A stretch of 64,000 bases of DNA from Motacilla alba alba (GCF_015832195.1 NC_052020.1:61197888-61261887), one strand, 5' to 3'; shown: positions 23,998-35,870, counted from the stretch's first letter. Made by a program: numbers and translations. The notes: generated by a model not told the origin, from the letters alone.

Positions 23998-24262
23998 ATT
24001 AAAGAATCCCAGAATCCCAAAATGCTGTGGCTTGGGAGGCCAAATCCCATCCCATCCCACCCCTGCCATGGCAGGGACACCTCCCACTGTCCCAGGCTGC
24101 TCCAAGCCCCAGTGTCCAACCTGGCCTGGGACACTGCCAGGGATCCAGGGGCAGCCCCAGCTGCTCTGGCAATTCCAGCCCAGCTCCTCTCCACTCTCCC
24201 AGCCAGGAATTCCTTCCCAATCTCCCATCCATCCCTACTTTCTCACAGTATGAAGCCATTCC
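23998..24262 (-). mobile_element. CR1 LINE 3' fragment
   Basis: gaatcccagaatcccaaaatgctgtggcttgg and ccaacctggcctgggacactgccagggatcc; it abuts the right arm of the 542-bp inverted repeat, which may have inserted into it. Confidence 0.85.
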
Positions 24263-24263
24263 C

Positions 24264-24805
24264 CCTGGCATTCCAGGCCGTTATCCAAAGTCCCTCTTTC
24301 TGTCCCTGGGTTTGGCGTTGTTCTAAGCAAGGAAACACCATCCCCCTCCCAGCTCTGCAATCCCCCAGATTCCCATTTATTTACCAAATGGACTGGAATA
24401 TCCTAATGCAGAACTTCCAAGATCATTTATTACCATCCCTTGGGATGGGAATCCGGGAGGCAGAGTGGTTTCTCTCCCAGTTCTCCAGATTTCAGCAGAC
24501 CTTGGTGCTGCAGTTTGGTTTCACTCTGATGAAAAGGATCCCTCTCTCGGTGACCATTTCCCACCCTGCCTCCAAACCCGGAGCTGTTTTCCACTTTTCC
24601 AGAGGATTTCATTGTTGGCTCCGTGGCTTCCTCAACTTTTCAACTTTCCCTGAAGTGTTCCCATCCCTTTCATCTTCAGATCTCAGACAATAAATCTGGC
24701 TCAGGACCAGCTGTTTCTGACACCTGGATTTCTCAGCTGTCAATTTGTAGCCCCTAAAATCTGCATCTAAAACTTTCTGCCTCCTGGGATTCCACATTCC
24801 TTATT
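24264..24805 (-). repeat. 542-bp inverted repeat, right arm
   Basis: Reverse complement of 14134-14675, same length, ends match at cctggcattccaggcc and ggattccacattccttatt. The pair encloses the exon at 18106-18254. Confidence 0.9.
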
Positions 24806-25099
24806 CCTAAAGACTTGGGAATTTTAGTTTCTAAAAAAGGGGAGAAAAGAGATTTTTTTAAATGTATCACACAAAGCCAATTACATACATGATAAATGTT
24901 ATGAAGTAATGAAATAATAAAAATGAATGGGAGGAGCAAGTCCAGGAGGATTCTTGCTATAATCCTGCAAGAAGAAAGTCGATTACATGCCCAGGATTGT
25001 TCTCCTGGATTAGGAATGGTTCAATTGGGAAAGGCTTTGCCCACTGTTGAATGGGTTTTAGAGCAGAAAAGGCAGGGAAAGAGGTTTATCACGCAACTG

Positions 25100-25440
25100 G
25101 AATATCATCATGGAATATCCTGAGTGGGAGGCATCCCAAGGACCATCCAGCCCAACTCCTTCCCTGCCCAGACCCCCAACAATCCCACCCTGGGCATCCC
25201 TGAGGGTGTTGTGCTCCCTCCTGGGGCTCTGGCAGCCTCTGGCCGTGCCCATTCCCTGGGGAGCTGTTCCAGTGCTGATCCACCCTCTGGGGGAGGAACC
25301 TTTCCCTAAAATCCATCCCAAACCTGCCTTGGCACACCTGAATTTCCTCCTGTCCTGTTGCTGTTCCCTGGCAGCAGAGCCTGACTCCCACTCCAGACAC
25401 TTTGGATCAGTTTGTCCCAGGCTCAAGCCAAGCCTCACCT
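25100..25440 (-). mobile_element. CR1 LINE 3' fragment
   Basis: tcatggaatatcctgagtgggaggcatcccaaggaccatccagcccaactcc; the reverse complement of the copy at 26680-27035, subfamily with a gtgttgtgctccctcctgg segment. Confidence 0.85.
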
Positions 25441-25499
25441 GCCCAGTCTGGGCTGGGTTTTAGCTGTTGGTCCCAGTTGGATCCACAGGAGCTAGGAAC

Positions 25500-26020
25500 T
25501 TTGGGAGCAGCTGCTATCAGGACGAGATTGTGTTAAAAAATTGTTTTTTTTAATTTGGTTGTTGAAGAAGGAGTTGGAAGTCTTTGGTTGTTGTTTTTAA
25601 AGTTGTTTATTAATTTTTATTTAAAACGTTTTTTCTTGGTTTGTTGTGATTTGTTTAGTAGGTTAGTTAAAGGCACATTTTTTTAATGAGGTTGGTGTTA
25701 TTTTTATAATAAAAATTATGTGTATTATATTTATAATTTTTTAATATTTATTGTTTATGTTAGATAGTGATTTTTATTTTAAATTAATTTGAAAGTGCTA
25801 ATATTATTTAAATTATAGAGGTTAGGAAAAAGAAGGAAGAAAGACAAGGTACACTTTGATTTTTTTTATTTTGGAGTTTTACACTTCCACGTATAAAGTT
25901 TTAAATTTTCACGTATAAAATTTAAAAAATTTTTCTTTTACTTTGTGATTATTCCTATTGTGTTATTTAAACTTTTGTGATTGGTAATTTTTTTTATACA
26001 GAGTTGGTAGCTTGTTCCAC
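25500..26020. other. AT-rich intronic DNA
   Basis: Strongly AT-rich, T-rich on the plus strand (for example 25541-25560, 25700-25810), no coding potential and no clear repeat unit. Confidence 0.6.
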
Positions 26021-26217
26021 GGGCTAAGATGAAAACCCCAGGTGTCCTTGGCTGCACGCCAGGGTCTCAGAGCCCCCTGCCCAGGGCTGGGGCCATCCAG
26101 GGCACCCAGAGGGGGTCCTGGGTTCTGACAGGAATCAGAGCAGGGAGGCAGAACCAGCTCCACACGGAAACACACGCCAGGGTTTGGGGTTATGGTTTAA
26201 CAAGGCAACGCCCTCAA

Positions 26218-26593
26218 TGAGGGGAGAGAAAGATGACGCGGCATGTGACTCCAGAAGGCTGAGGAAGCGCTTTATTCCATAAATCTACAATGGAATCTGC
26301 CACGCGCTCACAAGCTCAACTGCACTCATCCCAGGCTCTCGCTGACTGTCCCGAGATTGCCAGCAGACAATCTGGACACACACACACTCTTGGCCTTGAT
26401 AGGCCAAGGGAAGAAAACATCCTCACTTTGGGTAAACAATCCCCACATTCCATTCTGCTTTGGCACAACACCGGCACAGCAAGTGATGAGAACGGTGTTT
26501 CTCTTTCTCTGATGTTCAGAGAGCGTGAGTCCCAGCTATATTCCTGGGAAAAGCTGTGCCTTGCTTTTCTCCATGAGGAGAAATGTGCTCACA
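26218..26593 (-). mobile_element. Solo retroviral LTR
   Basis: On the minus strand it runs TGTGAGCACATTTCTCCTCA to ...TTTCTCTCCCCTCA and includes gagaaaagcaaggcacag, gattgtttacccaaagtgagg and ggaataaagcgcttcctcagccttctgg, parallel in order to the LTR at 17459-17879 but diverged. AATAAA lies in the expected place (plus coordinates about 26270-26275). Confidence 0.65.
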
Positions 26594-26679
26594 TGGGGTT
26601 CTGCTGGTTTTGAAAACACTAATTAAAGAGAGAATGAGGGGAAATGGGGGGAACTGTGTGAGGAGCAGCTGAGGGCACT

Positions 26680-27035
26680 GGGATGGTGCAGCTGGAGAGG
26701 AGGAGGCTGAGGGGAGACCTCGCTGTGGTCTGTAACATCCTCCTGAGGGCAGCTCTGATTTCAGTTCCCTGGGACAGGGACAGAAGCCAGGCAACGGCCA
26801 GGGAATGTTTAGGGCGGATTTCAGGAAAGGTTCCTCCCCCGGAGGGTGGATCAGCACTGGAACAGCTCCCCAGGGAATGGGCACAGCCCCGAGGCTGCCA
26901 GAGCCCCAGGAGGGAGCACAACACCCTCAGGGATGCCCAGGGTGGGATTGCTGGGGGTCTGGGCAGGGAAGGAGTTGGGCTGGGTGGTCCTTGGGATGCC
27001 TCCCACACAGGATATTCCACGATTCCATGATTGAT
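26680..27035 (+). mobile_element. CR1 LINE 3' fragment, sense
   Basis: ggtgcagctggagaggaggagg through gggtggtccttgggatgcctcccacacaggatattccacgattccatgatt, ending with the CR1 terminal repeat. Confidence 0.88.
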
Positions 27036-27044
27036 GCCAGCAAG

Positions 27045-27253
27045 AACAGGCCATCCTTTACAGCTTGCCGCAGAAAGAGTGGTCAAATACTGGAATCATC
27101 TGCCCAGGGAGGTGGTGGAGTCACCATCCCTGGATGTGTTTAAAAAAGCCTGGATGTGGCACTTGGTGCCATGATCTGGTTGAGGTGTTAGAACATGGGT
27201 TGGACTCAATGATCTTAGTCTCTTCCCACCTAGAAATTCTGTGATTCTGTGAA
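27045..27253 (+). mobile_element. CR1 LINE 3' end of another subfamily, sense
   Basis: gtggtcaaatactggaatcatctgcccagggaggtggtggagtcacc and ggttggactcaatgatctt, ending attctgtgattctgtga. Lies directly after the previous CR1, as if one inserted into the other's tail. Confidence 0.88.
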
Positions 27254-29519
27254 TCCCAGATATTTGTCACCGAGGCATTCCAAATCCATCCTCAGGAATG
27301 AAGGTGACACAGGAGCCACTCACCAATTTTACGTTCTCACCTGGATAACTCTGATTATATTCCAGTCAGAATTATGAAAGAAAAGCAGGAATAACACAAA
27401 CACTCCCTAGGAATTCTCCCTCTGTGATGTGCAAATGGAATATTTGTCCATGAACTGAACAGCCCAATTTTAGATACAAAACTTCCAAAGAAATCTCTTA
27501 TTTTTTTAAGGAAAATCAATCCGTGTGGTTATAAATGGCAAAGAAATGACTTTAAACACTGCCACAATTTTTTGTGGAGTATCCAGTGGATTAATTGACT
27601 ATGTCATTAATTTTTTTGTCATCAATTAACATTGTCATTAATTAAAGAGATTCTTGTCCAGCCACTGGAGTCAGTGAAGGAATTTCTGCTGGGAATCAAT
27701 AGGCCATGAACAATGGAGTGAGGAGCTGTTTATTTTTTACGAACATACCTGAGCACACAAGGAATCAATCTTTGATCATTCCAGAGGATCGACTCCTCAG
27801 GAAATCCAGAATTCCAAGGTTTTAAGAGAACAGAGTTTTCCAGCAAAAGACACGGAATAAACCTCCTTTTATTGGCAGAAATAAAATAAAAAAGCACCAC
27901 ATAAACAAAATAAAAAAACATCAGGGTGGTTCCAACCTTCTGGAATAAAAATCTGCCCCATTTATGCCCCCTTTTGCTTTGCTGTCTCCTTTGGGAACAA
28001 AGATTCCTAAATATTCCAAGGAAAAAAGGAGTCCTGTCCCAGACAAACTTTCAGCGCTCCAAGTTGCCAGAGCGTGGATATTCTCTGCTTAATTAATTAC
28101 AGGATGATGCAAATAAACACTCCAGGAACTGCTCCCATTTTTTCCTCAGGGCTACACAAACATTCCCAAACCACTGGAAAATTGTTATCCCAACTTGGCT
28201 AAAGTCAATTTCTCACTGTTGGAAAACTGTAATTCCAAAGGTTATTCCCCACCCGAGTTTCATCCTTATCTTTGTGAGGAAAGGGGCTTTGATTATGAGA
28301 CTTTTTTCCTTTTAAAAATTCCTTTTCCAACCAAATCCTGGTTCTAATGGATATTCCAGCTCTCGACACAGGGATTGAGGTGCAGGGTTGTGTTTCATGG
28401 CTTTTCTTGTGGATTTTCTCTTGGAAGCCGCAATCTTGGGTTTTTCATGGAAAAAGCACAGGCTCAATGTCAGGGATGGGCTGCAAAGGGAATTTTGGGA
28501 AGTGGTGATGAGGATTTGGCTCTTTCCCATCCAGAGGAGTCAAGGGGATTCCAAGGGAAACAGTTTTGGATGCTTCCAGCTTGGAATCAGAGCATCTCCA
28601 GCTCGGTGCTGGGAGTTTCCAGCACCCCAAGGCGTTGTAGGAATTAAATCCTATTTTCAGGGTGTCCTGTGCTCCGTTTATTTTCAATTATTTTCATATT
28701 TTTCAGCCCAAGTTTTTGGTGTTTCCAAAGTTTGGGAAGCAGCTTCTGCGATTATGGCTCCATTTCCAACGCTGGTTTGGTTTTCCAAGTGGGAAAACCA
28801 AAGCTGGGTGTGGCAGATTGTGAATTTCTTTATTTTTATCAATATATTTTTATATTTATTATGTATATATTTACTATTTATATATTTGTATGTTGATATA
28901 TGGATACAGTTATTGTATATTTTTATATTTGTTTTATAATTTTTGTGTATTTTTATGCATTTATAATTTACTTATTTGTAGCTTTATTTATTTATTTATT
29001 TGTATATATATATATTTATTTATTCCACAGCAGAGCTGGAAAATCAGGGTTATTTTCCATCCAACACAGCGACAATTTTCTGTTGTTTTGGATTTTTTTT
29101 CCCTCTGGTTTCCATGGTGAAAAATAAGGATTAGACCAGAGCTGGTGTTGATTGGGAGGGAAAACAAAAGTCAAAATCTTTGTTGTTTCCTATGGAGAAA
29201 TATCAATATCCAACCCTGGTTTTGGAGGGATAATCCTGACAGGAAAAATCCAATTGTTTTCCTTTCCGAAAGGAGAAAATAATGGAGATTTTATTGCTCT
29301 GGAAAGAAGGGCAAGAATTCAAAGCAGAGGCTGAATTTGATAGAAATTCATGTCTGGTTTGAGTAATTGCAGATTTTCCTCGTTAATTATTGAAATTCTT
29401 TGGGAAATCTCTGTTTCTGTGGTTCCTTATCCAAAGATGAGGTGGAATACAGAATATTTTTAATTTTTGTCCTACAGTGTTCACGGATATCATTGACCTA
29501 ATGACATAAAACTTGGCTT
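27254..29519. other. Intronic DNA, with an AT-rich TATTTA tract
   Basis: Unique-looking except for AT-rich TATTTA/TATATA repeats at about 28825-29025. No exon identified. Confidence 0.55.
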
Positions 29520-29549
29520 TAAAAGATTAATTCTGTTTATTTTTTAAAA

Positions 29550-30490
29550 CTTAATCACCACAAACTGGCCCTTGCTCCTTGGCTGTAATTCCTGCCTGAT
29601 GAGCGCCCAAAATCCTCAGAAATTGGGGTAATGCCCCACCTTTCCTGTCCCAAAACACACCCAAGTGGGCCACTGGACCTCTGGGAGAAATATTCTTGAT
29701 TTTTGGTGTACAGAAATTCTCCACAGTGGGATAACTCAGGAAATTCACTCCTTGTTGCATCTCTAATTCTTCTGGAATTTTGAAGGTTGCCCAGGTCTAT
29801 CCTGCTTTTAAGACAAATCCCAAAATCTCTGACCTTTGAATCCTTTGGATTCCAGGCCGGACAACAATTCTGAGAGGAAAAATTCCTTCCAAAAGGAAAG
29901 CTCTTTCAGATTTTGACAAGCCAGTTTTAAGTGTAAAACGCTGATTTTTTCCTAAAAAATGAGGATTTTAAATTTTAAAAATGCCACAAGACCCTCTGGA
30001 TATTTCTGGGTCACCACAAACTGGCCCTCGGTGCTTGGCTGTAATCCCTGCTTGCTGAGTATCCCAAATCCTCAGGAACTGGGGGGACTCCTGCCCCAAA
30101 ACACATCCAAGGGCCATCGGACCTCTGGGAGAAATATTCCCGATTTTTGGTGTGGTTTGTTACAGAAATTGTCCACGGTGGGATAACTCAGGAAGTTCTT
30201 TCCTCGTTGTATCTCCAATTCTTCTGGAATTTGGAAGGTTGTCCCGAGTCTGCTCCCACACACGTTTCCTGCCCCAAAACCCATCCAAGTGCCGATAGAT
30301 TTCTGTGGGGAGAGGATGGGCAGCTGGCAGGGAACGAGTGGCCTCTGGAAGAAATATTCCCGATTTTTGGTGTGGTTTGTTGCAGAAACATTCCATGGTG
30401 GGACAGTTCAAGAACTGTTGAATCCCTTGTTGTATTCTTTGTTGATTCTTCCGGAATTTTGAAGGTTTCCCAGCTCTGCTCTGCTTTTTA
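29550..30490. repeat. Three diverged 230-300-bp tandem copies with decoy splice acceptor
   Basis: Copies at about 29560-29860, 30010-30250 and 30255-30541 share gggagaaatattcccgatttttggtgt, cagaaattgtccacggtgggataactcagg and ccaattcttctggaattttgaagg. Copy 1 and copy 3 both end tctgacctttg...ttggatt(c/g)cag-gccgg; in copy 3 this is the real acceptor and start of the exon at 30542, in copy 1 it is at 29831-29866. Confidence 0.9.
29831..29866 (+). pseudogene. Duplicated intron-exon border (decoy of exon at 30542)
   Basis: gacctttgaatcctttggattccag followed by gccggacaaca mirrors the true gacctttggattttttggattgcag-gccggccagca. Only about 11 exon bases are retained, then similarity stops. Confidence 0.75.
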
Positions 30491-30541
30491 AGGTGAAGCC
30501 AAATCCCAAAATGTCTGACCTTTGGATTTTTTGGATTGCAG

Positions 30542-30719
30542 GCCGGCCAGCAGCGGTGGTGGGAGCAGGAGATCACGGTGAACGGGAACATCCAGAAGGG
30601 GGAATTGATCACCTACAACCTGACGGAGCTCATCAAGCCTGAGGCCTACGAGGTCCGCCTGACACCCATCACCCGATTTGGGGAGGGCGACTCCACCATC
30701 CGGGTCATCAAATACAGCG
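30542..30719 (+). CDS. MDGA2: MDGA2-like exon: second half of FNIII domain
   Basis: Exon of 178 nt, phase 0 in and phase 1 out. The acceptor is tttttggattgcag ending at 30541; the donor gtgagc starts at 30720. It translates as [19 protein letters not shown], then [20 protein letters not shown] and [14 protein letters not shown]. This completes the FNIII-like domain: the tyrosine of AYEVRLTP sits at the usual F-strand position, and NLT (codons at 30617-30625) is an N-glycosylation sequon. The polypyrimidine tract is short and interrupted by GGATTG, so the acceptor looks weak. A diverged duplicate of this very intron-exon border lies about 690 bp upstream. A four-copy tandem repeat with a unit of about 400 bp begins about 90 bp downstream of the donor. 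Confidence 0.92.
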
Positions 30720-30807
30720 GTGAGCGCCCCAGATCCAGGGAAAAGGGGCTTGGGAATGTCCTGGGTCACCCGGAATGGCGTGGCTGTTCCCAGTCTTGGG
30801 ATAGTGT

Positions 30808-32395
30808 CATGAGCGTGGTCATGAGCGTGGTCATCCAAATGAAGGGGAGAAATGGAGACAGGGGGAAATCTTCACCTCTTGGATGATCCATAAAAACAAA
30901 AACATCCAACTAATAAAATCCTGGACAGCCAAACCCCAAAATCCCATCCAATTCTTTTTGGTGGGAAATAAGGAAAAGTTGGAATAAAGAATGCCAGCTT
31001 CACAAAATTGGAGATTTCAGGTGGATTCTTGATGAGTTTTGAAGGAAAATCTACAAAAGTTTTTTTCCCCCAGACTGAGGAGAATTAATTTTATTTTAAT
31101 GTGAATTATGTCTTTAAAATGTCTTTAAAAAAAACAGTGACTGTTTGTGCTCCTATGCAAGATTATAAAATCTATATTTTTATATTAAAAATAATGGAAG
31201 GGCTTTGTAAATTTCCCACGTCGTGAGTGTGGTCATCCCAAAAGGAAGGGGAGAAATGGAGACAGGGGAAAATCTTCACCTCTTGGATGATTCATAAAAA
31301 CAAAAACATCCAACTAATAAAATCCTGGACAGCCAAGCCCCAAAATCCCATCCAATTTTTTTTGTGGGAAATAAGGAAAAGTTGGAATAAATGAATGCCA
31401 GCTTCACAAAATTGGAGATTTCAGGTGGATTCTTGATGAGTTTTGAAGGAAAATCTACAAAGGTTGTTATTCCCCCCAGAACAAGCAGTTTTTATTTTAA
31501 TGTGAATTATTATCTTAAAAAATAATTAAAAAAACCCCCAGTGACTGTGCGTCTATGCAAGATTATAAAATCTATATTTTTATATTAAAATAATGGAAGG
31601 GCTTTGTAAATTTCCCTCGTCATGAGTGTGGTCATCAAAAGGAAGGGGAGAAATGGAGACAGAGGGAAATCTTCACCTCTTGGATGATTCATAACACCAG
31701 AAATGCCCAACCAATAAAATTCTGAACCCCAAAATGCCATCCAATTTTTTTGTGGGAAATAAGGAAATGTTGGAATAAATTAATGCCAACTTCATGAAAT
31801 AGGAGATTTCAAGTAGATTTTCAGTGATTTTGGAAGAAAAATCTACAAGGGCTTTTATCTCCCAGAATGAGCAGTTTTTATTTTAATGTGAATCATTATC
31901 GTAAAAAAAAACCAGTGACTGTTTGTGCTCCTATGCAAGATTATAAAATTGATAAATTTATATTAAAAATAATGGAAGGTCTTTGTAAATTTCCCATGTC
32001 ATGAGCGTGGTCATCCCAAAAGGAAGGGGAGGAATGGGGAGAGAGGAAAATCTTCACCTCTCATTACAACAAAAATGCCCAACCAAAATAATTCTGAACA
32101 GCCAAACCCCAAAATCCCGTCCAATTTTTTGTGGGAAATAAGGAAAAGTTGGAATAAATGACTGCCAACTTCATCAAACAGCAGATTTCCAGTTGATTCT
32201 TGTTTTGAAGGACAAGTTTTTAAAGAAAAATCTGCAAACAAAGTTGGTTTTTTCCCCCCAGAATGAGCAGTTTTTATTTTAATGTGAATTATTGTACTTA
32301 AAAAAACAGCGACTGTTTGTTGTCCTTTGCAAGATTATATAATCTATAAATTTATATAAGGAATAATGGAAGTGCTTTATAAATTTCCCTCTGAA
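30808..32395. repeat. Four-copy tandem repeat, unit about 380-407 bp
   Basis: Copies begin with gagcgtggtcatcc or gagtgtggtcatc at about 30819, 31226, 31625 and 32003. Each contains aaggggagaaatggagacagg, ggaaataaggaaaagttgg, caggtggattcttgatgag, and gcaagattataaaatctat. It starts about 90 bp after the exon donor at 30720. No coding capacity. Confidence 0.95.
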
Positions 32396-33746
32396 AGGTC
32401 ACACTGACAAAGATTAATCCCCTGAAATTTAAAAAGAAAACCACAATATCCATACATCCTCTTTCCCGTATTCCCAGAAATTCAATCCTCTGTTAAATCC
32501 ATCCAAATACCTATTTTTGGGTGTTTATTTCCTGAATAATTGAATTTTTGTTTGTTTGTTTGTTTTTCTGCTGTAAAAATTGCAATGAATGAGCAAGAAG
32601 GACCTTAAAGAGGAGGCTGAATGATCCCTAAATGTGACACTTCCATAATTCCTTGCCTATCACCACCTTCCTGCCACAAAATTCCCACCAAAATGATAAA
32701 AAACTTCCCCTAAACCCATCCCATTCCCATCCCAAACTGCTCCAGGATCCTCCAACCTCCTTTACACGTTGTCCTGCGGCTGTGCTGCTCCAGAAGTCGG
32801 ATTTCTGTGTTTTCTTCTGGTTGTTTTGGAGAGTTTTTTCCCCCCAGGTTTATGATGCTGAATAAATTCAGCTCAACCACCTTCATTTTCTTGTCTCCTT
32901 TTGTGCCTGGGTGTGACACAGAGCGTTGGTTTTGCTCTGCTGGGAGCAATCCGAAGCGTGTGACTCCAGGTGACACCTGATGAGATTTTCCATCCAAACC
33001 CCTGCATTTAGTAACAAATCAAACCTCAGTCAATGCAGCTGCCAGCAAGTGCAGCTAATTCCAGGTTCAATCACTCAGGGATCCTGCAAAATTGAGGTTC
33101 TTTGGAGAATCAGAGGCAATTTGTGGGTAAAAGATGCAAAAATTTGGTTTCTCGGGGAGATGACACTGGAGCAGGTCGCTGCTCGTGTTTCAGATGAAGC
33201 GGTGCTAATTTAGAGCTGCTGTGGAAACTCCAGATTGGATTTAGGATTTTGCTGAATCCTAGGCTGGGATTAAAGCAAGGGATGGCAGCAAGAAAACCTG
33301 GAGTGATGCTCTGGCACTGTCAAATGCCCCCATTAATTGGAGATAAAATTTAATTTTGGATTTTCTGTGAATAAAAATCAATTCCAGCCCTGAGCTCAGC
33401 CTCCTTCTGCTTCCCACATCTGTGGGGCTGTGGCAGAAGGGCCTTTTCCTAAATCATCTGTCCTCAAATTTCTCCTTCTGCAGACAGAGCCACAGAACAA
33501 TCCCTCCTTTGATCCCATTTCCAGGTTTTAGCATTGCACAGATTCCTCTGGATTAACCTGGGAAGCCATTCCCGTGCTTAGGATATTATGGACAGTGTGG
33601 AAGTTTGGATTTCATTCTCTTCCAGCCTCTTAAGGTGTGAAGTAGATGGATTTCAATATTCAGCAAGGGAAAATTTAGGATAATCTGAATATTGATGAAT
33701 TAGAATTTTTTTCTTTGCATTAATTTTATTTTCCCTCTGTTTTCAG
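32396..33746. other. Intronic DNA, nothing recognised
   Basis: AT-rich unique-looking sequence leading to the microexon acceptor. Confidence 0.5.
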
Positions 33747-33767
33747 CTCCGGTGAATCCACATCTCC
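33747..33767 (+). CDS. MDGA2: MDGA2-like 21-nt microexon (FNIII-MAM linker)
   Basis: A 21-nt exon, phase 1 in and phase 1 out, between acceptor ttttccctctgttttcag (ending at 33746) and a consensus donor gtaagt (at 33768). With the flanking split codons it adds A-P-V-N-P-H-L and the first base of an arginine codon, joining the end of the FNIII domain (VIKYS) to the start of the MAM domain (EFHCGFED). I identified it because the flanking exons do not carry these residues and MDGA2 is remembered to have the same linker. Its length is a multiple of three and the phases match, so it could be included or skipped without a frame change, as neuronal microexons often are. Whether it is regulated here cannot be read from the sequence. 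A 33-bp repeat array begins about 80 bp downstream. Confidence 0.82.
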
Positions 33768-33844
33768 GTAAGTATTTAAATTATTTATTATTTTATCTTC
33801 CATGCCATGAAGAACAGTCCTTGCATTGGTTGTACCTCACAGTT

Positions 33845-33980
33845 CAAAAGTAAATTTGAAGTATTTTACTCCCAGTTGAAAATTAAATTTGAAGTCTTTT
33901 ACTTCCAGTTGAACATTAAATTTGAAGTATTTTACTCCCAGTTGAAAATTAAATTTGAAGTATTTTACTCCCAGTTGCAG
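33845..33980. repeat. 33-bp tandem repeat, 4 units
   Basis: Unit ttgaagtattttactcccag-ttgaaaattaaat, just downstream of the microexon. Confidence 0.93.
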
Positions 33981-34139
33981 CCCGTGGGTAGGAGCAACCA
34001 ACTGATGATGTCATTTGGGATTCCTCTTGCTCCAACAAGGATAAAGGAAGGAAGATCACAGCTCCAGCTCATCTTCCCATTGCCCCAGAGAGTTCATCCA
34101 AAGGAAAATATTCATGGGCTAAAGTTCAGATCCGGCTGT

Positions 34140-34460
34140 GTTGGAGCAGCTCAGGAGCTGTTGGGGCTGCCATGGGAAATGATGGAAGGGCAGGGACACC
34201 TCCCACTGTCCCAGGCTGCTCCAAGCCCCATTCCTGGCCTTGGGCACTGCCAGGGATCCAGGGACAGCCCCAGCTGCTCTGGCAATCCCAGCCCAGCCCC
34301 TCCCAGCCAGGAATTCCCAATAACCCACCTAAATCCACCCACCTTCATCTTCAAACCATTCCCTGGGTCCTGTCCCTTCATCCCTCGTCCCCAGTCCCTC
34401 TCCAGCTCTCCTGGTGCCCCTTCAGGCTCTGGAAGGTTCTCTAAGGTCTCCCCAGAGCCT
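34140..34460 (-). mobile_element. CR1 LINE 3' fragment
   Basis: gggcagggacacctcccactg, ccttgggcactgccagggatcc and gtccccagtccctctccagctctcctgg. Confidence 0.88.
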
Positions 34461-35454
34461 TCCTTGTGGTTCTTGAGTTATTTCCATGCCTTTTAGGGCA
34501 GATTGACACTGAGAAGAAGGAAGTTCTTTCCCACAGAGATCCAGGAATCACGGATTCATTTCACAGAGAAATGGGGAGACCCCAAGTGGATCCTGGTTCT
34601 CCCCAAATTCTCAGGACACAGCTCCTCAGGCATGACTGGAAATGCAAACTCTGACATGATCAGGATGTTCCAGGCTGGAAATGTCAGTCACCCTTGTTCT
34701 TCCACTTTTCCATGGGCACCAAATCCCTGCAAACATCCAGGCAGGAGACTGGGATGGGGCTTTGGCACACGCCAGTAAAACCACCCTGTTCCCACAGTCC
34801 CACATCTCCCTGCTCCATCACGTTCTCCCAAGCCCCAACAAATCCATTTTTTCTGTGACAACATGTTCTTGTTTTTAATAACACGTCCAGAAATTATTCC
34901 TGCCCAAGGAATGAGGCCCAGTCTCACATTTTTCCTGCTGCAGGGCGGAGCCATCCGGCAAGGAGCAGGCTCTGCTCCATTCCTCAGACTCAACTTTAAG
35001 TCTCTGTGTAAATTTTAAACTTATTTGCAGAAGATCTTGTCCAACACGTTAATAATTAAGCAGGGCTTAGCTCAAAGCTGCCGGGAGCTGCAGGAACCTC
35101 TCCCATGGAGTCTAACGAGCTGGGAATGAAACTCTTGCTAATTAATATATTAAATCTAGGCTCTGATGGGAGGAAAAAATACAATCCCAAGTGCTTCACG
35201 CTCCTCTAGGATTTTAAGATTTCAAACTAATTTTCCAAGAGTCTTGTAGGATCATGATGGAATGTGGGTGGCATCCGAAAGAGAATAAGGAATGTGTCGG
35301 CTCAAGGGAGGGACTCGAAATTTTTCCACCAAAGCTGCAGTGTCCCCAGGGCCACTCCTTTCAGGTGGCCAAAGCCATGGTAGAATTCTGCTTTGTTTGC
35401 TTTCCCTGAAGATTTTTTGAGTGGAATCCGTTGGCAGGAAAGAAATCCCAGTCT
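34461..35454. other. Intronic DNA, nothing recognised
   Basis: No exon or clear repeat. Confidence 0.5.
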
Positions 35455-35870
35455 GCATCCCATCTCCATTCCCCAAGGCCACCCCTGCCCCATGGCCCCA
35501 AGTGCTGCCTCCACATGGCTTGAAATCCCCCAGGGATGGGCACTGCAACCCTCCCTGGGCAGCCCCTGCCAAGGCCTGAGCCCCCTTTCCATGGGGAAAT
35601 TCCTGCTGGGCCCACCCTGAGCTGCCCTGGCCCAGCCTGAGGCCGTTCCCTCTGCTCCTGTCCCTGTTCCCTGGAGCAGAGCCCGACCCCCCGGCTGTGC
35701 CCTCCTGGCAGGAGCTGTGCAGAGCCACAAGGGCCCCCCTGAACCTCCTTTGCTCCAGGCTGAGCCCTTCCCAGCTCCCTCAGGAATTCTCCAGCCCCTT
35801 CCCAGCTCCCTCAGGAATTCTCCAGCCCCTTCCCAGCTCCCTCAGGAATTCTCCTGGGGCTCCAGACCCT
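35455..35870 (-). mobile_element. CR1 LINE fragment with internal expansion
   Basis: ccccatggccccaagtgctgcctccacatgg through ctttgctccaggctgagccc matches 59520-59810. At 35765-35858 the block ccttcccagctccctcagga-attctccagc is repeated three times. Confidence 0.85.

Noticed and set aside
14142..24797. A conserved 62-residue frame in two copies
   Set aside because: Part of the 542-bp inverted repeat; same reasoning.
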